From positions 310,001-374,000 of the forward strand of contig DASW01000002.1 in NCBI GenBank assembly GCA_002503985.1: 64,000 nt of DNA, read 5' to 3'. The DNA is from Thermoplasmata archaeon UBA61. GTDB lineage: Archaea; Thermoplasmatota; Thermoplasmata; Lutacidiplasmatales; UBA184. Below the pieces are notes generated by a model. That model had not been told where the DNA came from, searched no databases, and saw only the letters and a program-made list of their open reading frames with translations. Below, piece after piece: positions 41,220 through 50,747 of the stretch; position 1 is the stretch's first letter; each line of letters starts with the position of its first letter. The position numbers and the translations under genes were made by a program.

Positions 41220-41864
41220 TCACCCATCCGGAGGTGGGTAGAGGCGGGGAGCGAAAACGGGCCCGATGAGCTCGTCCTCGTTCGCGACCCCGAAGAACTG
41301 GCACAAGACCCTCCGCGAGAACCCCCAAAGGATGTGCCCGTCGCACACCGTGGCGCGGACCGTGGCCAGTCCGCGGCTCGTCTCCCGCTCGATCGGCCGG
41401 GAGGTTCCCAACGCCGAGCGCGGGAGCCAGAAGACATGGGCGACCTCCTCGGCGCTGCGGGCCGTGGGAGGTTGAGCCTCGGGGGCGAGGGCGGTCGCGA
41501 ACACCGCGACCTTGAGGCCGAAGCGAATGGCGAGCACTGTGTCGACATAGCGGAGCTCCCCCGAAAGGTCCGCCCGGCTTAGTCCGACCTCCTCTTCGAG
41601 CTCCCGAAGGGCGGTCACGGCGAGAGAACCGTCGCCCTCGGCCACGTGACCCCCGGGGAAGGCGACTTGTCCCGACGCGGGGTCCTCCTCCCGTTCCGCG
41701 CGCTCGATGAGCAGCGTCTCCACCTCCGAGCTTCCCTCCCGAAGGACGATCACCACCGCGGCGCCCGCGGTCGACACCGGGGGAGCGAGAGCGGGAAATC
41801 TCGAAAGGAGGTCGGAAAGGGCCGTGGGCGCGGTCCCGGGGACCCGTTCCCCGGACGAGCTCAT
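41220..41864 (-). CDS. Nudix hydrolase, CoA pyrophosphatase-like
   Basis: A 214-residue protein with the Nudix box FPGGHVAEGDGSLAVTALRE then LEEEVGL. The box has a D where most Nudix enzymes have the first E, as in CoA-diphosphatase (NudL/YeaB) proteins, which trim CoA derivatives. The overall layout matches that branch. Its stop/start overlaps the coiled-coil frame upstream (ATGA). Confidence 0.78.
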   Translation of the reverse strand: MSSSGERVPGTAPTALSDLLSRFPALAPPVSTAGAAVVIVLREGSSEVETLLIERAEREEDPASGQVAFPGGHVAEGDGSLAVTALRELEEEVGLSRADLSGELRYVDTVLAIRFGLKVAVFATALAPEAQPPTARSAEEVAHVFWLPRSALGTSRPIERETSRGLATVRATVCDGHILWGFSRRVLCQFFGVANEDELIGPVFAPRLYPPPDG

Positions 41865-42034
41865 TTCTGCCAGTCGTAGGAGACTTTTCGCTGTACGGTC
41901 GACGAGTCGGCCGGGTGCATCTCTCCAGCGCCCAGCATCCGCTCCAGAGCGATCACGCGCGATCGCAGTTCCTTGAGATCTCGTTCGACCTGGGCCAAGC
42001 GGGCAGCGAGGTCGGAGGCCTCGGGAGACGACAT
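41861..42034 (-). CDS. Small coiled-coil protein
   Basis: A 57-residue frame; residues ~7-35 (LAARLAQVERDLKELRSRVI) form a heptad-like helix, probably a dimer. The stop overlaps the start of the Nudix gene by four bases, which supports real translation. No function is known. Confidence 0.5.
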   Translation of the reverse strand: MSSPEASDLAARLAQVERDLKELRSRVIALERMLGAGEMHPADSSTVQRKVSYDWQK

Positions 42035-42088
42035 CGCCCCGGGATTCGACCCGGGGGTCATAAGCTCACGGTCCGCCCGGTGGCCGGC

Positions 42089-42910
42089 TCACTGCGGAGC
42101 GGCGCTGGCCTTAGAGGATTCGACCGACCGAACAAAGGTGGAGACGGCGTCGAGCAGCTCCTTGGGTCGCTCGACCGGGATGAGGTGACCGGTCTCGGCC
42201 AGGATGCGGATCTGCGAGCCGGGGATCGACTGGCGTAAGATCCGTCCGTGCGAGGGTTCCACGACCGCATCGTTGAGCGCCTGCACGATCAGGGTGGGTC
42301 GGGCCACGGTCGCGATGCGCTTGCGTTCATCGAACGAGGCCATCGACTTGGCCCACCGGGTCGCAGGTCCGAAATCCTGGTGCTTCGCCTTCTGGCGCAC
42401 GGAGTCGGCGAAATCGAGGTTCGCTTCGACCCAGTCCGGGTAGTAGAGGTCCTTGAGGAGGCGGAGGGCGAACCGGTCGGTCCCCTCCTTGGAGTAGGTT
42501 TCCGTCCATCTCTCGGCGATTGCTCGTGTGTGGGAGTCCGTGTAGGCGGCCCCGCTCACCATCGTCAGGCTCCGGACGCGTTGAGGTCGTTCGAGCGTGG
42601 TAAGAAGCGCGAGCTGGGCCCCGGCGCTCAGGCCGACCAGATGGGCCGAAGCGACCCCCCCTTCGTCTAGAAGGTGTACGATATCGCCCATCATCTCGGC
42701 GAAGGTGAACTGAGAATCGGTGGGTGCGCGAGTCCTGCCGTGACCGCGAAGGTCCGGAGCCAGAACGAGGAACTCCTTGGCCAGGCCGGAGATCATGTCG
42801 TTCCAGACCGTGTGGTCTCCCCCGACGCCGTGGAGGAGGAGCAGCGCGGGGCCCGTACCCTCGACGCGGCAACGGAGCTCGATCGGGGGAGCGGCGGCTT
42901 CCTCGGCCAT
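42089..42910 (-). CDS. Alpha/beta hydrolase
   Basis: A 273-residue protein of the alpha/beta hydrolase fold: oxyanion segment LLLHGVGGDHTVWNDM, nucleophile serine in LVGLSAGAQL, acid in VQALNDAVVEP, and histidine in AETGHLIPVE. It probably hydrolyses an ester, lactone or related small compound. Divergent from the tRNA sulfurtransferase; the starts are 93 bases apart. Confidence 0.85.
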   Translation of the reverse strand: MAEEAAAPPIELRCRVEGTGPALLLLHGVGGDHTVWNDMISGLAKEFLVLAPDLRGHGRTRAPTDSQFTFAEMMGDIVHLLDEGGVASAHLVGLSAGAQLALLTTLERPQRVRSLTMVSGAAYTDSHTRAIAERWTETYSKEGTDRFALRLLKDLYYPDWVEANLDFADSVRQKAKHQDFGPATRWAKSMASFDERKRIATVARPTLIVQALNDAVVEPSHGRILRQSIPGSQIRILAETGHLIPVERPKELLDAVSTFVRSVESSKASAAPQ

Positions 42911-42973
42911 CGCGGATTGGACCGGGGTTCGCTATTTACCTCTCGCGGGGGAGTTGCGCGCACGAGCGCACGC

Positions 42974-42981
42974 CTAAATAT
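42974..42981 (+). promoter_or_regulatory. TATA-like box for the tRNA sulfurtransferase gene
   Basis: CTAAATAT, centred about 26 bases before the ATG at 43004. Confidence 0.55.
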
Positions 42982-43003
42982 CGCGGCCGAGTGGATGAGG
43001 GCG

Positions 43004-43630
43004 ATGGCGCGGGGCGTGATGTTGATGAGCGGAGGGATCGACTCCCCCGTGGCCCTCCATTACCTGCTCCGCCAGGGCCACGAGATGGTGGCCGTTCACA
43101 TGGACAACCGACCGTTCACGGACGATTCTCCTCTTGCGAAGACGGTGGACCACCTCGCGATGCTGAGGGAGCGGTACCACCAACCGATCCCGATGTACCT
43201 CTTGCCTCACGGCCCGACCCAGATCAACCTGATGCGCTCGACCGACCGGCACTTCGGCTGCGTCCTCTGCCGCCGGTTCATGTGGCGTTCGGCGGAGAAG
43301 GTCGCCTCGCGCGAGAATGCGTCGTTCCTGGCGACCGGCGAGGCGCTCGGTCAGGTCGCGTCTCAAACGCTCTCGAACATGCGGACCGCGACCGCCGCGG
43401 TCGGGCTTCCGATCGTCCGTCCGTTGATCGGGTTCGACAAGAACGAGATCGAGGCCGTGGCGAAGTCGATCGGCACCTACGAGATATCGACCCGACCGGG
43501 AGTGTGTTGCCAGGCGGTCCCGGACCGGCCCGCGACCCGCTCGAACCTAGTCCAGATCCTCCACGAAGAGGAGCGGATCGACGTCGATCAGATGATCGAC
43601 GACTGCATCCGGAAAGCGGTCATTCTGTAG
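43004..43630 (+). CDS. thiI: ThiI-like tRNA 4-thiouridine synthase, PP-loop domain only
   Basis: A 208-residue PP-loop ATPase: MLMSGGIDSPVALHYLL, then later CVLCRRFMWRSAEKVA and LATGEALGQVASQTLSN, all typical of ThiI. It lacks the N-terminal THUMP/ferredoxin-like domains of bacterial ThiI, as some archaeal forms do. The CVLC pair may carry the sulfur. It makes s4U at tRNA position 8. The ATG at 43004 is leaderless after the TATA-like box; an upstream ATG at 42995 is only three codons earlier. Confidence 0.83.
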   Translation: MARGVMLMSGGIDSPVALHYLLRQGHEMVAVHMDNRPFTDDSPLAKTVDHLAMLRERYHQPIPMYLLPHGPTQINLMRSTDRHFGCVLCRRFMWRSAEKVASRENASFLATGEALGQVASQTLSNMRTATAAVGLPIVRPLIGFDKNEIEAVAKSIGTYEISTRPGVCCQAVPDRPATRSNLVQILHEEERIDVDQMIDDCIRKAVIL

Positions 43631-43708
43631 TACGGATCGCGCAGGAAACCCCAGGCGTTCCCTCGAATCCGCATCGTTTGATATACTCGGCCACCCAGTG
43701 CGGGGACG

Positions 43709-44281
43709 ATGAGCGCGTCATCGTACGGTCCGGGGTATCCGAGCACCGCCTACCTGCTCTCGCTGATTGGTGGGATTCTCATCATCCTGGGCGGGCTCCT
43801 GACGATCGTTGCAGGATTGGTCCTCAGCGCGTTCATCGGGAACGACATTCCGGGAGCTTCGGCCGCGGTGGCGTTTGTGGTCGGCTTCGGTCTTCTGGGG
43901 GTCATCTTTGGATTCTTGATTGTCTTCTGGGCGTTCCGCCTCAAGTCCAATCCCGGGTCGGCCCGGATGCTGGGGATCCTGATCATCGTCTTCTCGTTGA
44001 TCGGCTTCCTGAGTGGTGGCGGGTTCTACATCGGTTCGATTCTCGCCCTGATCGGTGGGATCATGGCCGTCAGCTGGCACCCGCCGGTGGCCTCCCAGCC
44101 CGTCTACGGACAGCCGGGCTACGGGGCGCCGTACGGCCAACCCGGCGCGGCTCCCCAGTGGAACCCTCCCGCAGCTCCTCCGCTGCAGCCCGGTGCCGCT
44201 CAGCGGTTCTGCTCGTCTTGTGGGTCTCCCAACGTCGTCTCCGCTCAGTTCTGCGCGAAGTGCGGCGCTCCGATGGCCTAG
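43709..44281 (+). CDS. Membrane protein with C-terminal zinc ribbon
   Basis: A 190-residue protein with three or four N-terminal hydrophobic segments (starting YLLSLIGGILIILGGLLTIV), a Pro/Gly/Gln-rich linker, and a C-terminal double CxxC ribbon (CSSC...CAKC). The layout parallels the proteins at 2858 and 4079. The function is unknown. Confidence 0.65.
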   Translation: MSASSYGPGYPSTAYLLSLIGGILIILGGLLTIVAGLVLSAFIGNDIPGASAAVAFVVGFGLLGVIFGFLIVFWAFRLKSNPGSARMLGILIIVFSLIGFLSGGGFYIGSILALIGGIMAVSWHPPVASQPVYGQPGYGAPYGQPGAAPQWNPPAAPPLQPGAAQRFCSSCGSPNVVSAQFCAKCGAPMA

Positions 44282-44380
44282 ATCTGCCCCCGCAACGCGG
44301 CTCCCCTGGGGAAGACCCGGGATCCCCGGTCCCGCTCCGGAGAAGCGCTATCTGCCCGGGGGACACCCCGATCCGCGGCC

Positions 44381-44686
44381 ATGTATCGACGCCTCAGGCT
44401 CTGCTCGAACCACGGAGGCTACGAGGCGATCGCCGACCCTCCGCACCCCTTCGACCTGCGGGCGGTGAAGACGGTTCTCGAGAAGGCGGGCATCCCGGTC
44501 GTCGATGCCCGCGTACTGCTGATCGTTTCTCTCGGGCCGGAGGTCACGATCAGCCGCGCGGGCCGTCTCCTGTTCAAGACGCGGGACGCGCGAGCCGCCG
44601 AGGAGGCGTTCGAGCGGTTGCGGAATCTTCTGGGTCTTCCGGAGATGCAAGCCAGGCCCGCCGACTCGAGAGTCGGGTCCGATTAG
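44381..44686 (+). CDS. Small protein of unknown function
   Basis: A 101-residue protein with the pattern LIVSLGPEVTISRAGRLLFK, then TRDARAAEEAFERL, an alpha/beta-like fold. No family is recognised. It ends seven bases before the acyl-CoA ligase gene, so the two are probably co-transcribed. Confidence 0.6.
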   Translation: MYRRLRLCSNHGGYEAIADPPHPFDLRAVKTVLEKAGIPVVDARVLLIVSLGPEVTISRAGRLLFKTRDARAAEEAFERLRNLLGLPEMQARPADSRVGSD

Positions 44687-44693
44687 GCGATCG

Positions 44694-46430
44694 ATGACCG
44701 TCACTCCTTCGGGGATCGAGGACCCGGCCTGGTTCCGACAGTATCCTCCCAACGTGCCCCGACACTTGACCATCCCGGATCGGCTTCTTTCCGAGCTCAT
44801 CGAAGAGAGCGTCCGACGCTGGCCCGACCGCACGGCGGTTGAGTACTACGGTGCCGCGTGGAGCTACCGACGTCTTTGGCGGGAGAGCGAGCGGCTGGCC
44901 GCCTCCCTCGCCCGGAGTAAGGTGGGTCGTGGGGACCGGGTCGCGCTCTATCTGCCGAACTGTCCGGCGTACCCGATCGCGTTCTTCGCTACCCTCCGGC
45001 TCGGGGCGATCGTCGTGCCCGTGAGCCCGCTCTACCTAGGGCAGGACCTCGCCCGGATCCTGAAGGACGCGACACCGAAGGCGCTCGTGACCCTCGAGGT
45101 ACTGTACCCGAATCTCGCTCAGGTCCGGGGCGAGTACACAGTTCCCGCGGTGGTGGTCGCGAGGTCGAGCGAGTTCTATCCGTGGTATCGACGTCCTGGG
45201 GTGAACCGCGCCCTTCGCAAGCAGAAACTTCCGACCCATCTCCCGCGGGACCCCTCGGTGCGGCCGTGGAGCACGGCGGTCGCCGACGCCGGGTCGGTTC
45301 CCCTCGTCCCGTCCGACCCCCGGACGAGCGTGGCGGTCCTCCAGTACACCGGCGGAACGACCGGGCGTCCGAAGGCCGCGATGTTGACGCACCGCAACCT
45401 GGTCGCGAACGTTGTCCAGGGGAACGCCTGGAACATCTGGCTCGAGCCCGGCGAGGAAGTGGTGCTGGCGACGATCCCCCTCTCCCACATCTACGGGCTC
45501 ACGGTCGCGTTGCTCATGGGATTCGCCGCCGGCGGGACCGTCGTCCTCCAGAACCGTCCCGAGATACGGGAGCTCCTGCAGCTCATCGACCGGTACCAGC
45601 CGACCCAGTTCCCCGGCGTTCCCTCTCTGTACCAGGCGTTCAACCGGCAGCCGGACCTAGCGAAGCATCGGATCCGTTCGATCCGCTACTGTCTGAGCGG
45701 CTCCGCTCCGCTGCCGGTCGAGGTCCAACGGCGGTTCGAGGAGCTCACGGGCGCCCGATTGGTCGAGGGGTACGGCCTCTCCGAAACGTCGCCGATAACC
45801 CACGAGAACCCGCTCGCAGGTGAGCGCCGGATGGGTTCGATCGGGGTCCCTGTTCCGGAGACCGACCAGCGGTTGGTCGACCTCGAGACCGGCACGACGG
45901 TCCTTGGGGTGGGAGAGGTAGGTGAGCTCTCCGTCCGGGGGCCGCAGGTGATGCTTGGCTACTACCGACAAACGGAGGAAACCAACTTGGTCCTGACGGA
46001 CGGTTGGCTCCGGACGGGGGACATCGCGCGGATCGACGCGGAAGGGTTTGCCTACCTCGTAGACCGCAAGAAGGACATGATCAACGTCAGCGGGATGAAG
46101 GTCTATCCTCGCGAGGTCGAGGAGGTGCTCTTCCAGCATCCCGCGGTGTCGGACGTGGCCGTGGTCGGCAGCCCCGACCCGGAACGCGGCGAGTCGGTGG
46201 TCGCGTTCGTCGTGAAGAAGCCCGGAGCTTCGGTCACCGCCCCGGAGCTCATCGCGTTCGTCCGGGAGCGGATCGCGCACTACAAGGCGCCCCGACGCGT
46301 CGAGTTCCGCGACCAGCTGCCCCGGAGCGGAGCCCAGAAGGTCCTCCGACGGGTGCTGCGGGATGAGGCGGCGGGGTTGTCCCCGCCGGTCGCGCCGTCA
46401 CGCGCCCCGTCGGCGCTCAACGGTAAGTAA
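44694..46430 (+). CDS. Long-chain fatty-acid-CoA ligase (AMP-forming)
   Basis: A 578-residue adenylate-forming enzyme: AMP-binding loop QYTGGTTGRPKAAMLTH, A5 motif GYGLSETSPI, A7 GDIARIDAEGFAY, A8 KKDMINVSGMKVYPREVEE, and the catalytic lysine in LPRSGAQKVLRR. It activates fatty acids to acyl-CoA, the entry to beta-oxidation, which fits the acyl-CoA dehydrogenase and ETF genes at 53353-56278. The exact chain length is not shown by the sequence. Confidence 0.88.
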   Translation: MTVTPSGIEDPAWFRQYPPNVPRHLTIPDRLLSELIEESVRRWPDRTAVEYYGAAWSYRRLWRESERLAASLARSKVGRGDRVALYLPNCPAYPIAFFATLRLGAIVVPVSPLYLGQDLARILKDATPKALVTLEVLYPNLAQVRGEYTVPAVVVARSSEFYPWYRRPGVNRALRKQKLPTHLPRDPSVRPWSTAVADAGSVPLVPSDPRTSVAVLQYTGGTTGRPKAAMLTHRNLVANVVQGNAWNIWLEPGEEVVLATIPLSHIYGLTVALLMGFAAGGTVVLQNRPEIRELLQLIDRYQPTQFPGVPSLYQAFNRQPDLAKHRIRSIRYCLSGSAPLPVEVQRRFEELTGARLVEGYGLSETSPITHENPLAGERRMGSIGVPVPETDQRLVDLETGTTVLGVGEVGELSVRGPQVMLGYYRQTEETNLVLTDGWLRTGDIARIDAEGFAYLVDRKKDMINVSGMKVYPREVEEVLFQHPAVSDVAVVGSPDPERGESVVAFVVKKPGASVTAPELIAFVRERIAHYKAPRRVEFRDQLPRSGAQKVLRRVLRDEAAGLSPPVAPSRAPSALNGK

Positions 46431-46450
46431 CCGGCCGGGGTGGGGCATCG

Positions 46451-47632
46451 ATGCCCTCCCGGGAGCTGCTGTCACTCTCCCTCTACTCTCTCCTCGCGAG
46501 CAACCGAGGTGGGCTGTTCATCGTCTTCCTTCCCCTCTACCTCGTGGAGGTCAAGGGCGCCTCCCTTCCGGTGGCCCTTACGATCCTCACCCTCGCCTGG
46601 GCGCCGACGAGCCTCATCGGTCCCTGGGTGGGACGCCTTTCGGACCGGGTGGGCCGACGCAAACCGTTCCTGCTCATCGGGGAAGCCGCCGCGTTCCCGC
46701 TGTTCCTGGCGATCGTCTGGGCCCCGGGCTACGTGGTCGCGGGCGTTCTCTTCATCGCGGCCGAGCTCGCGCTGGCCATCGGGAGCCCCGCCTACAACGC
46801 GTTCGTGGCGGACGTCACGCGGACCAATGAGAGGGGAGAAGGGTACGGCCTCCTCAACGCCACCTCGAACGCGGGAGCGGTCGTCGGGTTCGTGTTCGCC
46901 GGCCTCGTGACCTATTGGTACGGACTGCAGGCCCTGTTCCCGTTCGTCGTCGTGATGATGGTCGGCACGCTCGGGGTGGTCCTGTTCCTCGTGCCGGACG
47001 TGCGCGTCGAGGTCGGGCACGAGCGTCGGCCTCTCCGCGAGATGCGGAACGTCGTGAACTTCTCCTTCGCCGTGTCGATCCGGGCGATCGGCTCGGGCGC
47101 GGTCGCGGCGTTCTACGGATTCCTCGCGGCCAGTCTCGGCGCCAACACTCTCGAGGTGAGCATCGTCGCCATCGCGGGTCTTGTCACCGGAGCCTTGACC
47201 GGTTTGCCGCTCGGCCGCGCGATCGACCGGCTCGGAGAGATCCGCGGGATATGGTACGGCACGGTGCTGACGCTGGCCTCGTATGGGATCTTCATGTTCT
47301 CGACGTCGTGGGGAGAGATCATCCCCGCCCAAGCCGTCCGGAACGGTGGGCTTTCGTTCCTCGGTCCCGGCATGAACGCGTGGGTCACCCGGATGGCGCC
47401 CCCCGGCCAGCGGGCCGAGTACCTCGGGGTGTTCGCGCTCATCAACTCCTCCCTCTGGAGCCTGGGACCGCTGGTAGGCGCGATCGCGATCGAACTCTAC
47501 GGGTACTTCGGTCTCTTCGTCATGGCGATCGGGACGACGGTGATCTCGCTCGTCATCATGGAGTTCCTCTACGGGGAGATGGGGATCCGCGCCCGCCTCC
47601 AGCGCGCTCCGGCCGAGGTCCGCAGCGGCTGA
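46451..47632 (+). CDS. Major facilitator transporter
   Basis: A 393-residue protein with about 12 hydrophobic segments; motif A reads GRLSDRVGRRKPFLL. It starts 21 bases after the acyl-CoA ligase gene and is likely co-transcribed. The substrate is unknown. Confidence 0.8.
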   Translation: MPSRELLSLSLYSLLASNRGGLFIVFLPLYLVEVKGASLPVALTILTLAWAPTSLIGPWVGRLSDRVGRRKPFLLIGEAAAFPLFLAIVWAPGYVVAGVLFIAAELALAIGSPAYNAFVADVTRTNERGEGYGLLNATSNAGAVVGFVFAGLVTYWYGLQALFPFVVVMMVGTLGVVLFLVPDVRVEVGHERRPLREMRNVVNFSFAVSIRAIGSGAVAAFYGFLAASLGANTLEVSIVAIAGLVTGALTGLPLGRAIDRLGEIRGIWYGTVLTLASYGIFMFSTSWGEIIPAQAVRNGGLSFLGPGMNAWVTRMAPPGQRAEYLGVFALINSSLWSLGPLVGAIAIELYGYFGLFVMAIGTTVISLVIMEFLYGEMGIRARLQRAPAEVRSG

Positions 47633-47653
47633 GCCGCGGGCCAAAGGCACCGT

Positions 47654-47660
47654 CTTATAG
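47654..47660 (+). promoter_or_regulatory. TATA-like box for the agmatinase-family gene
   Basis: CTTATAG, centred about 24 bases before the GTG at 47681. Confidence 0.5.
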
Positions 47661-47680
47661 AGCCCCGCCGTTCGACGGCC

Positions 47681-48556
47681 GTGCAACGGCCCACTACCTT
47701 CGCGGACGCTAGCGCCTCGTTCGAGGACGCCGAGTTCGTCATCCTGGGAGTGCCGTTCGACCGGACGACCTCCTTCCGCCCCGGAGCGCGGTTCGGCCCC
47801 GATTCGATCCGCCAGCACTCGTGGAACTTCGAGTCCTACGACCTCGAGACCGGGGTCGACCTCTCCGAGGTCCCCGTCCATGACCTCGGGAACACGGAGG
47901 AGTTCGGGAGCTCCGAGGACATGGCGCGGTCGCTGCGCGAAGAGGTGCGCCCGATCTACGCCGCGGGCAAGGTCCCGATCGTCCTCGGCGGGGACCACGC
48001 GTGCTCGCCGCCGGTGGTCGAAGCGTACCCCGACTCCGCTCCCAGCGTCGGGGTCCTCTACCTCGACGCGCACATGGACTTTCGCGAGAGCTACCTCGGC
48101 GACCGCCGCAGCCACGGGTGCTCGTCCCGTCGGATCCTCGAGAAGGTCGGCGCCCGCAACATCGTTGTCCTGGGAGTGCGTTCGGTCTCCCGGGAAGAGG
48201 TCGACGACAACCGCACGATCGGGATGTCCTACGTGACCGCGGCCGACATCGCCCGGGACGGTATCGAGGCCGCCGTCCACCAGGCGCTGAACATGCTCAA
48301 GACCGAGCGCATCTACATCTCGCTCGACATCGATGCGATCGACCCGGCCTACGCGGGAGCGACCGGGACCCCGGAGCCGTTCGGCCTCACGCCTCGGGAC
48401 GTGAAGTACATCTTTGGGCAGGCGGCCCCTCGCCTCGCGGGTCTCGACATCATGGAAGTCAGTCCCCACTACGACTCGGGGAACACGAGCCTCCTCGCGG
48501 CTCGCCTCGCGCGCGAGGCGATCGTCCGAAGCGTCGCCGCGCGGAAAGGGCGGTAG
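47681..48556 (+). CDS. speB: Agmatinase/arginase-family ureohydrolase
   Basis: A 291-residue manganese enzyme: GGDHACSPP (first metal histidine), LDAHMDFR (DAHxD), and SLDIDAIDPAYAGATGTPEP (DxD). Substrate-specific residues cannot be read without an alignment; agmatinase is the commonest role in archaea, giving putrescine. Leaderless GTG start with a TATA-like box in front. It ends 14 bases before Bud32. Confidence 0.8.
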   Translation: MQRPTTFADASASFEDAEFVILGVPFDRTTSFRPGARFGPDSIRQHSWNFESYDLETGVDLSEVPVHDLGNTEEFGSSEDMARSLREEVRPIYAAGKVPIVLGGDHACSPPVVEAYPDSAPSVGVLYLDAHMDFRESYLGDRRSHGCSSRRILEKVGARNIVVLGVRSVSREEVDDNRTIGMSYVTAADIARDGIEAAVHQALNMLKTERIYISLDIDAIDPAYAGATGTPEPFGLTPRDVKYIFGQAAPRLAGLDIMEVSPHYDSGNTSLLAARLAREAIVRSVAARKGR

Positions 48557-48570
48557 GGACCCGACCGACG

Positions 48571-49227
48571 ATGTCTGCCGAGCCCACGCCCGAAGGTCCT
48601 CCCGTCTCCCGTGGGGCCGAAGCCTCGCTCCGCAAGGTCGACTGGTGGGGGTTTCCCGCCCTCCTCAAGGAACGGGACCTGAAGACGTACCGACCGAAGG
48701 CCCTCGACGACCGCATCCGGCGGGAGAGGACGCGCAACGAGGCGCGGCTCCTGGTCGACGCTCGTCGGCTCGGCGTCCGTACGCCGCTCATTTACGACAT
48801 CGACCTTCCGAGGCACCGGCTGACCCTGGAGGAGCTCCCCGGTCCGACCCTCCGACAGCTGCTGGAGGACCCGAACGTCCCCCCGGACGACCTCCCCGTC
48901 GCCGTCCGTGCGTTCGGGCACGCGCTCGGCGTTCTTCACGCGGGCTCGATCGCCCACGGGGACCTCACGAGCTCGAACGTGCTGTTTCCCGAAGGGGCCC
49001 GCGGGGCCCCGGCGTTCCTCGACCTGTCGATGGGGACCCGGAGCCCGGGCCTCGAGGAGCTCGGGATCGACCTGCACTTGGTGGAGGAGGACCTGAAGGC
49101 GCTGAGCGCGAGGTCCGACGCGCTCGTTCGGGCGTTCCACGAGGGATACACGGACGGCAACCCCGTCGGCGCGAAGGACGTTCGCGCCCGAGCGAAAGTG
49201 ATCCGAGGTCGCGTTCGGTACGCCTGA
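48571..49227 (+). CDS. bud32: Bud32/PRPK kinase of the KEOPS complex
   Basis: A 218-residue atypical small kinase: KERDLKTYRPKALDDRIRRE (typical opening), TLEELPGPTLRQLL, catalytic loop HGDLTSSNVL and metal loop FLDLSMGT. Bud32 acts with Kae1 in making t6A in tRNA; in many archaea it is fused to Kae1, but here it stands alone and kae1 is not in the window. Confidence 0.9.
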   Translation: MSAEPTPEGPPVSRGAEASLRKVDWWGFPALLKERDLKTYRPKALDDRIRRERTRNEARLLVDARRLGVRTPLIYDIDLPRHRLTLEELPGPTLRQLLEDPNVPPDDLPVAVRAFGHALGVLHAGSIAHGDLTSSNVLFPEGARGAPAFLDLSMGTRSPGLEELGIDLHLVEEDLKALSARSDALVRAFHEGYTDGNPVGAKDVRARAKVIRGRVRYA

Positions 49228-49242
49228 GGGCCGCGGGCGGTC

Positions 49243-50739
49243 CTAGGCCGACCGCTCGAGCCGCTGAAGGCCGACGACCAGCGCACCCGGGAGCTCCTCG
49301 ATCACATCGGTCGCCAGGGTCCCGAAACCGCGATGGGCCGCCGCCCTCAAGCCGGCCTCGCCCGTCCAGTACGTCGCGAGACGGGCCGCGTGCAGGGGAC
49401 GGACGCCCTGGGCGAGAAGGCTCCCCAGAACGCCGCCGAGGACGTCGCCCACTCCTCCCACCGTCATCGCCAGGTGGTGGTGCATGTTCCCGATGGTGGT
49501 CTCCCCATCCGTCAGGATATCCGGGGAGCCTTTCACGACGAGCGTCAGATGGCGTTCCCCCGCGATGCGTGCGGCGGCCGCACACCGTTCCTCGTAGGAC
49601 CCGGTCGAGGGACCCTGGAAGACCCGGTCGAACTCGCCCGCGTTGGGGGTCGCGACGAGCCTTGGGGCTGAGCCGGGCGCCGGGCGAGCGAGCTCTTCGG
49701 GAAGGGCGGCCAGGCCGTCCGCGTCCACGACGAGGGGCATCTCCGGAGCGAGGGCCGTGATGACCGCGCGGAGGGCGTCCAGCGTCTCGGGGTGAGCGCC
49801 TGCTCCCATCCCGACGACCACGGCGCCGGGGGGAGCGGATCGGACGGTCTCGAGGATGCTGGGAACGTCGTGGGGGCGGAAGCGGTCCGAGCCGACCGCT
49901 CGAACGATCAGGTTCGGGCTCGCCGCGCGGACCGCTCCGGCCGCGACCTCGGGGGTCACGACCGTGGCTCGTTCGGCGCCCGAGCGCATCGCCGCCAGGG
50001 CGGCGAGCGCGGGGGCACCGGTGTACGGGCCTCCGCCGATCACGACCAGTCGTCCGCTGCGACCTCGCGGCTCACGGGGCACGGGAAAGAAGAAGAAATC
50101 TCCGGGTCCGGTCTGTCGCCACGCGTTCGGGGGCATCCCGATGTCCCGGACCGCGAGCTCCCCGACCTTCCCGCCCTCCATCTCCTCCTTGCGGATCGTG
50201 AACGTGACGGTCCAAGACGGCTGCACCCCTTCGGGGTCGGTGATCCCCGTGGGAACGTCGACCGATAGCACTGGGGCGCCGCTCGCACGGATCGCCGAGA
50301 CGGCTTCCCGGATCGGAGGGCGGAGACGCCCGGACTGCCCGGTCCCGAGCAAGGCATCGACGACGAGCGGCATCGTCGCGAGCTCCTCCGCTCGAGGCAC
50401 TCCCACCCGGACCGGTACCCGGTTTTTGACGCGGTCAAAGCAGCGCTGAGCGGCCCGGGAGCGGATCTCGACCGGCGGATGGACCAGCCAGATCTCCGGA
50501 GAGTAGCCCCACTGCAGAAGGTAGAACGCGGCGCAGGTCCCGTCCCCGCCGTTGTTCCCCGTGCCAGCGACCACCGCGACGCGGGCGGGCGGCGAAGGGA
50601 GGTGACGGGTCGTCTCCTCGGCGGTGGCGCGACCCGCGTTCTCCATGAGGGCATCGATCGTGACACCCAAGGCCACCGAGTTCTGTTCCACGACGGACAT
50701 CTCGAGGGACGAGAGCGGCCGACGGGAGGAGGCCCACAT
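49243..50739 (-). CDS. nnr: Bifunctional NAD(P)HX epimerase/dehydratase
   Basis: A 498-residue repair enzyme for hydrated NAD(P)H. The N-terminal ~210 residues are the epimerase (VEQNSVALGVTIDALMENAG; VAGTGNNGGDG; VDALLGTGQSG). The C-terminal half is the ADP-dependent dehydratase (GRSGRLVVIGGGPYTGAP; VVGMGAGAHPET; PNAGEFDRVF; VVKGSPDILTDG; TVGGVGDVLGGV). The ATG at 50739 follows the aIF1A stop by about nine bases, so the two genes are co-transcribed. Confidence 0.92.
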   Translation of the reverse strand: MWASSRRPLSSLEMSVVEQNSVALGVTIDALMENAGRATAEETTRHLPSPPARVAVVAGTGNNGGDGTCAAFYLLQWGYSPEIWLVHPPVEIRSRAAQRCFDRVKNRVPVRVGVPRAEELATMPLVVDALLGTGQSGRLRPPIREAVSAIRASGAPVLSVDVPTGITDPEGVQPSWTVTFTIRKEEMEGGKVGELAVRDIGMPPNAWRQTGPGDFFFFPVPREPRGRSGRLVVIGGGPYTGAPALAALAAMRSGAERATVVTPEVAAGAVRAASPNLIVRAVGSDRFRPHDVPSILETVRSAPPGAVVVGMGAGAHPETLDALRAVITALAPEMPLVVDADGLAALPEELARPAPGSAPRLVATPNAGEFDRVFQGPSTGSYEERCAAAARIAGERHLTLVVKGSPDILTDGETTIGNMHHHLAMTVGGVGDVLGGVLGSLLAQGVRPLHAARLATYWTGEAGLRAAAHRGFGTLATDVIEELPGALVVGLQRLERSA

Positions 50740-50747
50740 CTTGCCTC

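Noticed and set aside
46472..48469. 665-residue minus-strand frame
   Set aside because: It runs antisense to the MFS and agmatinase-family genes and shows Arg/Glu/Asp/His-rich shadow composition with no domain.
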